From Diphasiastrum complanatum (Eukaryota; Streptophyta; Lycopodiopsida; Lycopodiales; Lycopodiaceae), in the NCBI GenBank assembly GCA_029204225.1, contig CM055100.1:46425763-46489762 (forward strand): DNA of 64,000 bases, given 5' to 3'. Of this stretch, positions 33,230 to 44,883 are shown in pieces. Position 1 is the stretch's first letter; every line of letters starts with the position of its first letter. The translations under genes were made by a program, and so were the position numbers. The notes beneath the pieces were generated by a model, which saw nothing but the letters and a program-made list of their open reading frames with translations, was not told the origin of the DNA and made no database searches.

Positions 33230-34447
33230 GGAGGGCTTTAGGAACTCGAGCGCACCCTAGCCTGGGTAGACGAAACACCCTGGTGCATTTATTCATAGAA
33301 AAAACTAGTAGGTACTTTGATGAGAAAGATATATACGTCCCCGAAGGGGAAGTTTAACCAAATGTAAGCTCAAACAAGAGCGAAGCTTGTAGTATAACTA
33401 AGATTAATCCAGATCCTGTCATTAAAAAAAAAGGTGCAAAAACTATGATGATGTCAGTGGGAATCTACCAACGGACTGCAGCAGATCAGAAAAGTGAAGA
33501 GGTGGTGAGTCGGCTAATGAGAGGAGATTAAATGTAGCAGACCCAGCCACCGTCGCCCGTTGCAGGATTGATAGGGCCTGAGCACATTGCAGGGCAATGG
33601 AAATACGTTGTTTGAAAGAAGCCACGAGAATAGAACCAGGAATACCTTGACACTCTGCTGCCCGATGGAAATACATGCGAAGAAATTCCTCAAAGCATTG
33701 ATGCAAGGTGCCATAAGTCTCAACTGCCAGGGGAATGAAAGCATCAGTAGCGTGCCTGTCGGAGTAGGTTTTTTCCTTCTCTTGTGCTACCACGCCTGCC
33801 GCTTCTCCTTGTGTGAAGGCAGAGCGAGGCAATAGGTCACCACGTGTGGGATCAACAACAACAACATCTGCCAAAGTACGAATCCCATCCCGAGAGAGGA
33901 CAATGTCAACACACCTGTGGGAAGAGTGAGACACGACAGAAGGAAGGACATGAGACTGCCCTCTGAGGACATTGGATAGCAAGAGCATCAATAGGTTGAC
34001 CACAAATACACCTGAGAGACCCAAGGCCGAAGGATGAGGTAGCCCCAAGCGAAGATGAAGAGCAATGGTGAAGATGGCCGAAGACAACCAAAAGAAATGA
34101 ATAATAGGTCGAGCTGACAACCAAGCCCCCTCGCATAAAAAAAGCTGAGCACGATGCAATGTTGAAGGTGCCTCGAAAAGCATGCTAGAAAGGGTTTGCT
34201 TGTGCACGTGCTCCAAGAGGGTCTCTCGCGGGTGATCTAAGCTGAAAGTGAGGAGTTGCTCAAAAGGAGGAAGACATGCTTGGGCAGAGAGGGGGAGTTG
34301 CTCCTTCGTAGCGATGAGGAGGTGTTGAAAAGGCAAAGAACCACTATCCACATGAGCAATGCAATCCGCCAAGAGAGGGCGATGGCCAGAAAGGAACCGA
34401 GAAGTTAAAACAAGGATGACAAGAGCAGCTCCCAAGGAAAGCTGCAT
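33230..34447 (-). pseudogene. C-terminal part of a non-LTR retroelement (LINE) polyprotein
   Basis: The minus-strand frame 34447-33443 encodes LHLRLGLPHPSALGLSG. In the neighbouring frame follows a cysteine cluster CICGQPIDALAIQC at about 34000-33950, so there is a frameshift here. Then come CVDIVLSRDGIRTLADVVVV-DPT, QEKEKTYSDRH and IPLAVETYG. A C-x-C...C finger followed by a D-x(n)-D-V-x-V-x-(D)P-T block and a Lys/Glu pair is the layout of the post-RT region of several non-LTR retroelements, where the block resembles a PD-(D/E)XK nuclease. The RT itself is missing (5'-truncated, as usual for LINEs). 33443-33230 would be its 3' UTR. The nuclease comparison is from memory of the pattern, not a search. 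Confidence 0.6.
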
Positions 34448-34639
34448 GATTAAATGAACTTTCTTTCACCCAGATTTCCACTGATCTATATCTTTCACCG
34501 AGAGGAAAATGTGAATCAGATTCTCATTTTGGTCCCATCTAGAAGGTGGTGGAGATAGGAAAAAATGAGAATGGAATAGAGATCTATTCATAGGGGTCTT
34601 AGGTTCCTAGGAAAGGTAAGAAGATAGCAGAACAGTTCT

Positions 34640-35945
34640 CTATCTGAGGTGGGTTACTATTTCGGAATGGGAAAATTTGTGTACCGATGGATGATGAGTA
34701 AAAAAAGAAGATTCTTTATGGGTGTCATGACGGTGCCTGTGCAGGTCATCCGGGTATACGCAAGACTTTGTATTTGGTCAGAAGAGAGTTTCATTGGCCG
34801 AAACTCAAGCCATTTGTTGAGTCTTATGTGGTTAAGTGTAGACCTTGCTAGTTAGCCAAAGCTGAATGCTTAAAGACTGGAGGGTTGTTACATCCCCTAG
34901 ATATCTCTCAAAAACGATGGAAAAGTATATCTATGGATTTTGTGGTTGGACTTCCAAAGACCCAATGCCAAAATGATTCTATTTGGGTTGTGGTGGATAA
35001 ATTGACAAAGTTAACTACTTTTATACCAGTCAAGTCAACTTCTAAGGCTTCGGATTTAGCCCAGATCTTTGTGAAAAGATTATTTAGGCTTTATGGACTG
35101 CCAAGTGATATAGTTAGTGATAGAGATCCTAAATTTATAGGTCACTTTTTGTCAGTTGTATTCCATAAGCTTGATACCTCGCTTAGTTTTAGTTCTTCTG
35201 ATCATCCTGAATCAGATGGCCAGAATGAGAGAACCAATCAGACTATGGAGGATATGCTGAGAACTTATGTGTCTCACAGGCAATCTCAGTGGGAAGATTG
35301 CATTCCTTTAATTGAGTTTGCTTATAACAGTAGAAAACATTCTGCTACTGGTTATAGTTCATTTATGCTAATGTACGATTTTCAACCTAGATCTCTGGTG
35401 AATGTGGAGACAAAGTCTGTTAAGATCTAGAAAGTTGCAGATTTCTTGCATGATATGCGTGAAATGTTGCAAGTGGCCCATGATTATATCCGGAGTGCTC
35501 AGGATAGAGCTAAGTACTATGTCGATCTTAAAAGGTCTCCCAGAGATTTTAAAGTTGATGACTGGGTATATCTTAGAATACCTAAGGATTCTAACACTAT
35601 GAGTACATGGAAGCATCATAAATTGTCTATGAGATATTGTAGACCGTTTCAGATCATAAAGAAAATTGGTTCTTTGGCTTACGAACTAGATCTTCAGAAC
35701 AAGACTACAGCTCACCCAGTGTTCATGTAAGCCGACTAAAATTAAGTTTGCATGAAGGTGAAGTAGTTGGTTGAGAGGAAAGTCTTACCCATTCGGAGGA
35801 CTCGTTGCTTAGTGGTCCTTTGGAACCTGAAAAGGTACTCAGAACTAGAGATAAACAATTGAGGAATTGTTCTATCTCTGAGTGCTTGATCAGGTGGAAG
35901 GGATGGACTAAGGATGATGATTCATGGGAGAGAGTCGAAAGCATA
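34640..35945 (+). pseudogene. Chromovirus-type Ty3/gypsy integrase with chromodomain
   Basis: The frame at 34640-34860 carries the HHCC finger (AGHPGIRKTL, then C-x-x-C). The core 34885-35430 has WKSISMDFVVGLP (Asp), IVSDRDPKFIGHF (Asp) and PESDGQNERTNQ (Glu), then the SH3-like part WVYLRIPKDSN and RYCRPFQIIKKIGSLAYELDL (35446-35730). It ends with a chromodomain-like LIRWKGWTKDDDSWERVE (about 35880-35940). Stops at about 34853 and 35428 and a frame change at 35730 break it. Chromodomains can steer insertion to marked chromatin. Upstream gag, protease and RT are absent. Confidence 0.88.
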
Positions 35946-35990
35946 AAGAAGAATTTCCCTAGTTTTCATTTATAGAGATAGAAATGGTTT

Positions 35991-36003
35991 AAGGAGGGAA
36001 AAA
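35991..36003 (+). promoter_or_regulatory. Polypurine tract of the chromovirus
   Basis: AAGGAGGGAAAAA directly before the LTR start TGTTATGTCC. Confidence 0.8.
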
Positions 36004-36424
36004 TGTTATGTCCATGTCCTCCTGTACAAGGGAATTGGAATTATTCCTGACGTGGATAGCCAGTCACTCCAGTTGTATGTGGTTATTAGTTATGCTACAT
36101 CATTCCGAACGTGGTCATATTAAATAATTAATAATCATATGAGGGCCCAGACCTATAATTGGACATAGGAGCACATGCACGGTGAAGCCTGCTTTAATGC
36201 AAGAATAGGAGATCAATAGCTCAATTTAGGTTGCATGGGAATCCTAAAGAGAATATTCTCTATCTCTTGAGGAGAATAAGTCTAGTGGAAACTCGTCCAT
36301 CCTCCTATTGTGAATTGTGATTTTTGAGCCAGTTCTTCCTCTCCTCTCTTGTATTCTTCACTGTGGCTTGGGGGTGGATTGGTTAGGGTATTGACTAGCC
36401 TCTCCATATTGGTTGGGTGGTTCA
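36004..36424 (+). repeat. 3' LTR of the chromovirus, truncated
   Basis: Starts TGTTATGTCCATG and shows family resemblance to the LTR at 9568 (GGGCCCAGACCTATAATTGG, GGTTGGGTGGTT near the end). It stops at about 36424 just before copia sequence on the other strand. Its 5' LTR is not in the window. Confidence 0.7.
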
Positions 36425-36458
36425 TGCACTTAGAATTTGCTTCGAACAGGACCACAGA

Positions 36459-37325
36459 TCATGCTACACAGTAACACAGAGGTAAACCCTCATGCTTCCT
36501 GTAAATCAAGCCATAATCTGAAGTGCCTTTCACATAACGCAAAATGCGTTTAGCTACCTTCCAATGCGTTTCCATAGGTGCTACCATAAACTGACTTACA
36601 ATGCCAACAATATAGCATATATCTGGTCTAGTCATGGTAAGGTAAATCAAGCTCCCTACTAACTGTATATACAGTGTAGCATCAAATGACTGTGACTCAT
36701 CAAGCTTAGACAGCCTTTTACCTTGTCCAATAGGAGTATTTACTGGTTTGCAATCCTGCAACCTAAACCTGTGCAGCAACTCTTTGACATATTTCACTTG
36801 TGTTAAACACACTTTGTGTCCTTTTTGCCACACTTCTACTCCAAGGCAATAATGCATCAGGCTAAGATATGTCATCTTGAATTGTTCCATGATGTCTTTC
36901 TTGATCATGTCTATCATCTCTTGATTATTTCCCGTAGTAATCAAGTCATCAACATAAAGAGCAATCAAAGCAACCATACCATCAAAGCATAAGACATATA
37001 GATTTGGATCAGAATGTGTTCTCACCATCCCCTTTGAACAAAAGTAGGCATCAATCTTGCTATACCACACACGTGGTGCCTGTTTAAGACCATAAAGTGC
37101 TTTCTTCAAGCGAAATACTTTATTTTCCTGTCCCTTCGCTACAAAGCCTTCAGGTTGATCCATGAACACCTCTTCTTCTGACTCACCATTTAGAAAAGCA
37201 GATTTCACATCCATTTGATGCAAAGGCCAACCAAAATGTGAAGCTAAAGCAACAAGTAGGCGTAGAGTATTCCACTTACATACTGGCGCAAAGGTATCTT
37301 CATAGTCAATGCCTTTACTGTGCAT
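36459..37325 (-). pseudogene. Copia reverse transcriptase (element 36.5-39 kb)
   Basis: Reads KGIDYEDTFAPV, HQMDVKSAFLNGESEEEVFM, LYGLKQAPRVWYSKID, ALYVDDLITTGNN (catalytic Asp pair), CLGVEVW, LVGSLIYLTMTRPDICY and AKRILRYVKGTSDYG. It is truncated at 36459 before RNase H, where the chromovirus LTR remnant lies. A frame change separates it from the upstream frame at 37437. Confidence 0.9.
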
Positions 37326-37436
37326 ACCCTTTGATCACCAATCTTGCCTTGTGCTTTGCTATACTTCCATCTACATGGTACTTAGTCCTGTATACCCATT
37401 TGCAACCAATGAGTTTCTTGCCAACTGGTGGTTCTA

Positions 37437-38953
37437 CTAAGTCCCATGTGCTATGCTTAGCAATTGACTCCATCTCCTCTTCGCTTCACCATAAGTCGAA
37501 GGTTCTTTGCTTTGAATAATGCTAGATAAGAGAGCATAATTTGCTTCATACCTTTTAGGTTGTGTCTTCTCTCTTGTTGATCTTCGTAGCTCTCCATGGC
37601 TAGATGATCCTGGAAAGTCATCCATGTCGCGGCTCTCCAACAATCTCTCAAACCACTTAGGGAGCTTCCTGTCAGGTGATCGGCTTTCTGGTGAAAATGT
37701 GTCCCACGATACATCCTTCTCCTTGCGTTTGTCACCTGCAACTTCAATCCTTCTTGCACCAAAAGGTTTGTCTCTACCTCTCCAACCTGTTTCTTGGGGT
37801 TGAGTAGTAGTATCTTGAGATGTATCCTCATGTTCATCACTTGGAAGTTCAATGAATGGATCATCATTAGGAGATATCCTCACTATACCATCTTTCCCAC
37901 TGGATGTGTCTATCTTCTCAGCATCCTCGTCTTCATACATCTTGGATTCATCAAAGATAACATCACGGCTTACATGGATTTTGTTTTCCACTGGATCAAA
38001 ACATCTATAGCCCTTCAACACATGAAGTTTACGTCTCTCTTCCTTAGGAATGTGTACAAAGGCCTTACATCCAAAGATTTGCAAGTGGTTCACCTTTGGC
38101 TTCTTCTTCGTGAATGCTTCCTCAGGTGTTATCTTTGGTATGGCAATGGTAGGACTTCTATTTTGAAGATAGACTGTCGTATGGCATGCTTCTGACCAAA
38201 AATCTTTTGGTAGTTTCATCTCAGCTAGCATAGATCTGGCACTTTCCACAATCGTACGATTCTTGCGCATAGCTACACCATTGAGAGCAGGAGTATGAGC
38301 TTGCATAAATTGTCTTTTAATCCCACATTGATCACAAAGATCATTGAAGTCATTAGACTTGTACTCACCTCCACTATATGATCTTAGGACTTTGATCTTC
38401 CTATCTATTTGATTTTTGACCAATGCTTTGAAGCTCTTGAAATTGTCAAATGCATCCGATTTCTTCTTCAAGAAGTAGATCCACGTCTTACGTGACATAT
38501 CATCAATAAAGGTCATGAAATAGAAGGCTTTACCTAAGGACATGGTCCTCATAGGCCCGTATAAATCTGTGTGGATTAAATCCAAGATGTTCTTTGCTCT
38601 TGCAACACCACCTTTATTGAACTTCTCTCGATGTTGCTTCCTATATACACATGATTTGCACATCGATTTCAAGTGGTCTTCTATGGTAGGCAATCATGTT
38701 ACCATCTCCAATTTTCTCATCACATTGAGACTTTTCAAGTTCAAGTGACCAAGCCTCTTATGCCACAACTCAATTTGCGATGGAATGGACGATACGAGTC
38801 CATGTTGCCCCTTGATTGTAGCATTCAACCTATACAATTTTGTATCGGGCTCCCTTACTCCATCCGCAATAACTTTGAACTTTTGGTTCACAGCCTTCAC
38901 AAAGCAACGATCATGGGCGAATTCTACTTTCAACTTTTGATCACTAATGATTG
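37437..38953 (-). pseudogene. Copia pre-integrase and integrase with lost catalytic residues
   Basis: 38953-38694 carries the region after protease and the zinc finger start (ELWHKRLGHLNLKSLNVM). 38693-37437 carries CKSC, IHTDLYGPM (first Asp kept), KVLRSYSGGEY and TPALNGVAMRKNRT. In copia integrases the second and third motifs normally read RSDNGGEY and GVAERKNR, so the second Asp is Tyr and the Glu is Met here; the enzyme would be inactive. The linker to RT follows (GELRRSTREKTQPKRYE). The element starts abruptly at 38953 beside the dispersed repeat; gag and protease are missing. Confidence 0.88.
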
Positions 38954-39372
38954 TAAGCTGATATTTTCGCACGAAAAATCGCGCTAATATTGAAGTTTAA
39001 GTTCGCAAAGTTTAAAAAAACCGGCATGCAAAGCCCGGTTATTAGAGAAAAATCGGCACAAATTTGCCTTAGAATTGGGTCCCAGCCCGCCCCTAAAGTG
39101 GCTAGACATAGTTTAAAAGTAAGAAATTGACTTTCAAAAAAACTGTTCAAAAATATTTTGTGGTCAAGTTTTGTAAGACCGAGCCAAAAGTGCTGGTCCA
39201 CCTAGAATTGGGTCCCATCCTGCCCTAAATGAGGCTAGAGCAAATTTTGCGGCCTTAGAAATGGCCGATAAATATTTTACGACTTTTCACAAAACTGGCC
39301 AGTTGTAAAAAAATAGCCGGTATGACCGTGCTAAAATCCCACCATGTACTGAGTCCATTTTTTACTAATATA
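38954..39372 (-). repeat. Dispersed repeat, copy B (inverted partner of 3495-3925)
   Basis: Reverse complement of copy A over about 420 bp. It ends with a perfect TTTTCG-TG-CGAAAA hairpin at about 38968-38981 on the minus strand, then meets copia sequence. No terminal inverted repeats or target-site duplication could be found. Confidence 0.75.
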
Positions 39373-39763
39373 CTGCAATCTGCCCAGCCATCGCGGATTT
39401 TATTTCTTTTGTCTCTTTTTCTTTTTCTTTTACCAACTTTTTCGGATGGGCAATTTCCTGGTCTTGGTGCTTGGCCTTATTTTCCAGCACTTGCTGCTGG
39501 CTTACCAACCAATGCATATGGTAGTTGGTTCAATGATGTCTTTGGTGAGGTTGGCGACATTGGCATGGTAATCAGTATGGGAGGATAGTTGCTTGATCTG
39601 GTGGCACAACTTGTGTATATGTGCCCGTGTCTGCTGTCATAGATGTGGCTATTCCATCACCCCCGTTGATGATGTGTGTGGGTGAGGAGTGTTGCTGTGA
39701 TGCGGTATCTGATATTGAGTTGCTGCCTTGGGAGTCTCTCAAGCTCAAGGATGGTGAATGAGA

Positions 39764-40813
39764 TTATGTGGCTTGGCTCGTAGTTCTTGGTTTCCTCTTG
39801 AGTGGCTCTCCCTCAAATTTAGACTCATCTGACTTTGTTGCATCTGGAGATCCCCTCTCTGCCTTCAGTTTTTTTTGTGTCCGTTGTTGTCGTGTGTCAG
39901 GCAGCTGGGCCTTGGAGGTATCTGCCTTTTGTGTTGCCGAAGATACCTCCACTACTGGATCTTGTTAAGAGGCCGGTGGTGTCGGCTCTTTCTTTACCGT
40001 CAACTTCAATATACTAGTGTTTGGTCTTTTAGGGGCTGGCCCATGTGGCGACGATGTCTATGTTCTGGACCACTTGGACGTCTTGGAGTCAACTAGTATG
40101 TCCCAAGCTTTGTCCACCACTTGCAACAGCTCCCTGAGTTTAGTTCCGTTATTCACTTAATGGAGACTGAGATCGGTCATCAGACAACCGAGTATGGTGG
40201 TGGGTTGGTTGTTTTTTATACACTCATGAAGGCTATTGGAGGCAAACTGGGCCCAATCATAAAGATTCTAGTCGTGTAGACGTGAATCTGCCATCATGTG
40301 GAATAGCGACATGGGTACCCACAGGATCTTGGTCCTGAAACATTGTGTGTACTTTGTTAGGTATGCCACACGTAGCAGCCAAGGGTTGATCGTTGATAGC
40401 TTCGTATCTGTACCTATCCTTCTTTTTCGACTTCTCAATAGTTGTAACAATATACTTGAAGTAAGCTGTGTGCTCTATTTTCTGCAGTGTTCTGATAACA
40501 TCATTTGATCCTCAAGGGAACCGAAAGGTGTTGAAATCTGCTATAGAAAGACATATGTTATAGACATAGTTCCTATGGGGGAGAACTATGAACTGACATA
40601 ATCTGGCAATTGTGTTATAGTTTGCATATCTCATGTGTAATAGATAAGGGCTTTGGTAACCAGTTAGTACATGGATCTGAAATTCAATTTGAGTTAGAAA
40701 CTGTATTGCCTGCTGGTACCAGGTTGTCATTTCTTGAACATCCAATGCCCCATCTGGATATCAATCTTATTTGTATCTGGGTCATCTGAACTGGAGGACT
40801 GGTTGGAAGACAT
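39764..40813 (-). pseudogene. Unrecognised protein, decayed copy 2 (family of 47279-49090)
   Basis: Starts at the ATG at 40813 (SDDPDTNKIDIQM), shifts frame near 40750, then reads EMTTWYQQAIQFLTQIEFQI, LTGYQSPYLLHMRYANYN and NYVYNICL (40745-40512). Further on are TKYTQCFRTK and PMSLFHMMADSRLH (about 40370-40270), YDWAQFASNSLHECIKN (about 40260-40200) and ADTSKAQLPDTRQ (about 39930). Each block matches the 47279 copy in the same order. Several frameshifts and stops show it is dead. Where its C-terminal part ends is unclear; sequence to 39400 may still belong. Confidence 0.7.
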
Positions 40814-40859
40814 GTTTGAAACTGGAAAAATTAGACTGTGAAAAAAAATGGCTCAGTTG

Positions 40860-41880
40860 AGATCTGAGACAGAGTTAACAGATGTTCGGCTCGGTCGAGA
40901 CTATGACGGATGGACTCGGGTGAGGTGGTGATGGATGGAGATTCGGTCGAGACTGAAGTGGTCAACGTTGATCAAGATAGACCTGAGGGTGTTGGTCAAG
41001 AGTGTAATGGGAGGACTTAGTCGAGATTGGAGTGGACGACGTCAGTCGAAATGAAACTGAGGGTTTGGTGCAAAGCGGAGGTGTAGAATGGTGTGGTTGT
41101 GAGAAAGGAAGTGGATGGAGTCAGGTTGAAATGTGATAAGGGAGTGGGTGAAATAGGATGGCTCAAAGACACAACGGTGTGTGTAGGCTGTCGGCGAAAA
41201 ATGGAAGTTTTGCAGAGATGGAAACAATAGGTTATGGTGAAAGTAGAGTGGGTACCCCTCAACGCTTCAATGTGCAAAAGATTCAAATGTGAAAGTGTAA
41301 CTTTTGGCGATATTAGGTTTTGTGAGATCTTTGGTGATTGCACTCGGACTGGATTCAGGATGATACCCATGTGGTGGTCGATGGATGGAGTGTGTGAATA
41401 ATGACTGATCAATGGAGTGTAAGAGTGCCAGGATTGAATATGCTTGCAAGGAGATTACTAGAAAGCAGTCGTAGGAAGGCTCCAATATTCGCACGTCGCT
41501 GAGGTAAGAATGTTTTCGTTTTGGTAGTATTTATGGAGTTTGTTGTTTGAGATTTTTTAAGGGCGCGAGTCAGTTGAGATCATGATGAGAAGACTCGGTC
41601 GAGTTCTTAAAAAAATCTTGATGAACTACATGGGCTCGGTCCGGTCGAGATTTGAAGTATTGAGACCCGATCAAGACGGTGACCAAATGTGTTAATTGAG
41701 ATGCTGAGCATGTACGTCGGTCGAGATGCTGAGCAGGTGCGTCGGTCGAGATCGTGAACAGATGTGTCGGTCGAGATGCCAACTAGAGGGCTCGGTCGAG
41801 ATGCCAACCAGAGGGCTCATTCGAGATGCCAACCAGAGGACTCGGTCGAGATGCCAACCAAATGTCTATTAAGTACTGAA
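40860..41880 (-). repeat. Irregular array of CTCGACCGA-type motifs
   Basis: On the minus strand short words (A)TCTCGACCGA(G/C/A) recur irregularly in two clusters, 41570-41880 (at least eight, often CATCTCGACCGAG at 24-30 bp spacing) and 40860-41060 (looser). They lie upstream of copy 2 of the unrecognised protein. The same word, mostly as ATCTCAACCGAC, clusters upstream of copy 1 at 47128-47270. Confidence 0.75.
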
Positions 41881-42299
41881 TCTCTGTGATTGTGTTGGAG
41901 AGCTTCTTGAAGTAAAATATGTCAGTGTGAATAGAAGCGCTCAGTGTAATGAATTATCCCTATGACCAAATTTGTGCTATAAGTGAAAAGTTTGAGTTAT
42001 CAGAAGTGAGCTAGACCTAAAATGTGACAAATCTTATCCCTGTGGTGTAGGCCATTAGTTGTTGACCTATAACTCTCTCAGAGAATGAATATGGATGAGA
42101 GAAAAAGAGTATGAAAAAATAAAGATGCACTAAAATAAACAATGCAGTCAACAAACATAAAAACAATAAGAAGATATAGTCATGCAAAATAAAGAAAACA
42201 AAACGGAAAAAAAAAAATGTCAAACTAATATATACAATAGAGGTGGAGTTATATAGGGTCAACAAAAAACAACTCTTCATAGTACCATTGTAGACGACC
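41881..42299. other. Gene-free segment between the motif array and gypsy integrase
   Basis: A/T-rich sequence with no coding region. It could contain the 3' end or LTR of the minus-strand gypsy element, but I see neither a purine tract nor a TG...CA pair that I can defend. Confidence 0.4.
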
Positions 42300-43366
42300 A
42301 CCATTGATGACAGTGTCTAGGAGTATTTCGTCAAGTGTTTGAAGTTGGACTGCTCCATTAGAAAAGATTTATTAATAACATAAGGTCCTTCGCTTCTGAA
42401 TTTCAATTTTTCTAGATGCTTCTTAGATGTGTAAAGAAGCACTTGGTCACCTAAGTGTAAATCTTTATTGCGCAGGTGACGATCATGCCAGGCTTTTTGG
42501 CAACGTTTGTTAACTAATTGTGCGTGATACGATATGAGTCAAGTCTCACACAATTGGGCTAACATAAATAGCCTATTTTTTACTGGTTGTTCAATTGTAG
42601 CTTTCTCACATAGATCTGTAGAAAAAGCTTGCATGACTCGCAAGGAAGGAACTAAGAATTCAACAGACATTACTGCCTCTTAACCATATACGAGATGGAA
42701 TGGGGTTACCCATCCAATGGCCTTCTTGAGAGTGGTGCGGTATGCCCGGATAGCGGAGAACAGTTTGGTTTTCCAATCTGATCGACTTGTTTCTACTATC
42801 TTGGTCAAGATCTTACAAATTGTCTTGTTGGTGGATTTCGTCTGGCCATTACATCTAGGATAGTATGGAGTACTTTTGTGGTGAACAACAAGGTAATGGC
42901 ATAGGAGATTACCGATCACTTCATTTAAGAAGTGAGTGCCTCGGTCACTAACAAGCTCAATTGGACAACCAAAATGCATAATAATGTGCTATTGTCTTTG
43001 CATTGGTGTCCTTTGTTGCACGTGCTTCTACCCACTTGGTTGCGTAATCCATTGCATTCAAGATATACCGTTCTTGGATACTTTTTGTTGCTGGGCTGAT
43101 GGGACCAACAAAGTCTATACCCCACTTATGGAAGGCTTCGTCTTCTATAATAGGGGTCAACAGGGTGAAGTCTGCTTTTGTATTCTTTTTGGCTCGTTGG
43201 CAAACATCACATGTTTTAATGATAGCGAAGGTATCCTTAAACATGGATGGCCACCATAAGCCTGCTCGAAGGATGATCTTAGCAGTCGTTTCAACAGATA
43301 AGTGACCGCCATCGATGCCCTCATGTGCTTGAGATATGATAGGACGTATCTCAGATTCATAAGCAC
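42300..43366 (-). pseudogene. Gypsy integrase of the 42-47 kb element
   Basis: Zinc finger with CDVCQRAKK (about 43200), core FHKWGIDFVGPI (first Asp, about 43110), ELVSDRGTHFLNEV (second Asp, about 42950) and STPYYPRCNGQTKSTNK, where the catalytic Glu of the usual GQ(A/T)E motif is Lys. The C-terminal part continues to 42300 with WHDRHLRNKDLHLGDQVLLY and KLKFRSEGPYVI. It is broken by a frame change near 42965 and stops after 42680. Confidence 0.82.
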
Positions 43367-43645
43367 ATATGCATATGATACCGTCAGCGTCCCTTTTGTA
43401 TAATTGTCCTGCTATGGTTGAAAGGGTGCTGCTTTTAGCAAAAAATTTCTTTTTGTTACTGTACTCATGCCTTCTTTAAGTCTGGAGAACTGAGTGATTT
43501 CTTCAGCCCGCAAGGGAGTGGCATCGATCTGAAAGAGGCATGCATCATGAAGATCATCGTTGACTGGTGCACCAGCCTTTTTAGAATTGGGAAGTCTGGA
43601 AAGGTGATCGACCATGAAGTGTTGGGTCCCTTTCATGACGACTAC

Positions 43646-44071
43646 TCAAAAATTGAATTCCTCGAGTATTAACAGCCATCTAGCGATTCGTCCGGTTTTA
43701 CAGGATTTATTGACAATATATAGTAGTGCTTGATGGTTTGTGTAGAAGACAAAGGTTTGGCCTAGGAGATAATGATGAAGTTGTATGGCGTAGACCATAG
43801 CCAGTGCTTCTCTCTCGGTTGTTATATAGTTTACTTCAGTAGGCACCAATTGCCTGATCAAGAAACATATCAGAAAATCCTTTCCATATTCGCCCGATTG
43901 TGCTAGGAGGCCCCCTATGATATACTTATTGGCGTCTGTATGCACATGGAATTCCTTCGTGTAATCTGGAGAACGAAATATGGATGATGTGGTATGTGCT
44001 GTTTTTAACTCCTCAAAGGCTTTGATACGTTCCTCGGTCCATCTAGCATCAACTACAACTATAATAAACAA
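43646..44071 (-). pseudogene. Gypsy RNase H of the 42-47 kb element
   Basis: Reads EFHVHTDANKYIIGGLLAQ (first Asp), NYITTEREALAMVYAIQLHH (Glu) and FVFYTNHQALLYI, where the usual Asp of the TDH motif is Asn. It lies immediately after RT as expected; a tether-like continuation to 43412 (QHFMVDHLSRLPN) joins it to integrase. Confidence 0.82.
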
Positions 44072-44499
44072 GTCTCACCTTACCAACGTAATCGATTAGT
44101 AAGATGCGGTAATAGTTAGTGTGGCCTAGGAAGACGTAAACTTCCTTCACTGTCGCGGGTAGAGGCATCTCAACTATGACCTTGATCTTTGAAGGATCGA
44201 TAAAAATGCCATCCTTCAAAATGATATGTCCGAGTACAACCCCATGGGTGACCCAGATTTGACATTTGTTAGGGTTTAGTAATATGCCAAACCGATGGCA
44301 GTGGATGAAGATCGTTTCAAGTGCCTTGAGGTGCTTGTCCTCAGAAGAATGTACACCCAAATCGTCAAGATAAATCTTGACAATCCAATATAACATATCT
44401 TGAAACGCCATTTGCATGACGCGTTGGAATGTGGAATGGGGGTTGCATAAGCCAAAAGGTATGACCTTATAAGCATAAACGCCATTTTTTGTAGCAAAG
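44049..44499 (-). pseudogene. Gypsy reverse transcriptase (palm and thumb only)
   Basis: Reads YKVIPFGLCNPHSTFQRVMQ, KIYLDDLGVHS (catalytic Asp pair at about 44365), FGILLNPNKCQIWV and VLGHIILKDG. The N-terminal fingers of RT are absent; in their place upstream is a 71-bp piece of copia gag (44500-44570). Confidence 0.85.
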
Positions 44500-44570
44500 G
44501 ACTCATAAAGCTCCTTCAATGAATTCCAAGCTTCCAAAGATGATGTGCACTTACCAACTTCCTTGAGAAG
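44500..44570 (-). other. 71-bp copia gag segment fused into gypsy pol
   Basis: Nearly identical (two differences by eye) to 19230-19300 in the gag of the nested copia element and coding for SLEAWNSLKELYES in frame with the following gypsy RT. It sits where the RT fingers should be. Confidence 0.9.
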
Positions 44571-44883
44571 CGTATTACATGTTCGTCAGTCATTTCATCA
44601 TCATTCATTGAAAGTATACCATCTTCCGAAATTGGTGCAACAGAGACACTAGGTTCTCCTGGGCACCAAGCTATGAGAATTGGGTCGATCATCATAAGTG
44701 GAATGATGGGCATGTCAATGTCTATAGAAGATTGCAGAATATATGCATCTTCTGCGACAGTTTCTATGCGACATCGGTTGGAATCAGCACAGTCCACAGT
44801 GGTTAGTGCTTCACCCTAATTTAGAATATTAGTTGATCTCATATAGTGTCCTTTCGGCTGGATCGGAACACTATTTGATTCGT

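Noticed and set aside
39322-39588. Plus-strand frame with a signal-peptide-like start
   Set aside because: Begins inside the dispersed repeat and overlaps the decayed minus-strand unknown protein; the hydrophobic stretch comes from a pyrimidine-rich tract.
41570-41880. CRISPR-like array
   Set aside because: Spacing and motif are irregular, the spacers are related to each other, and the context is a plant retrotransposon field.
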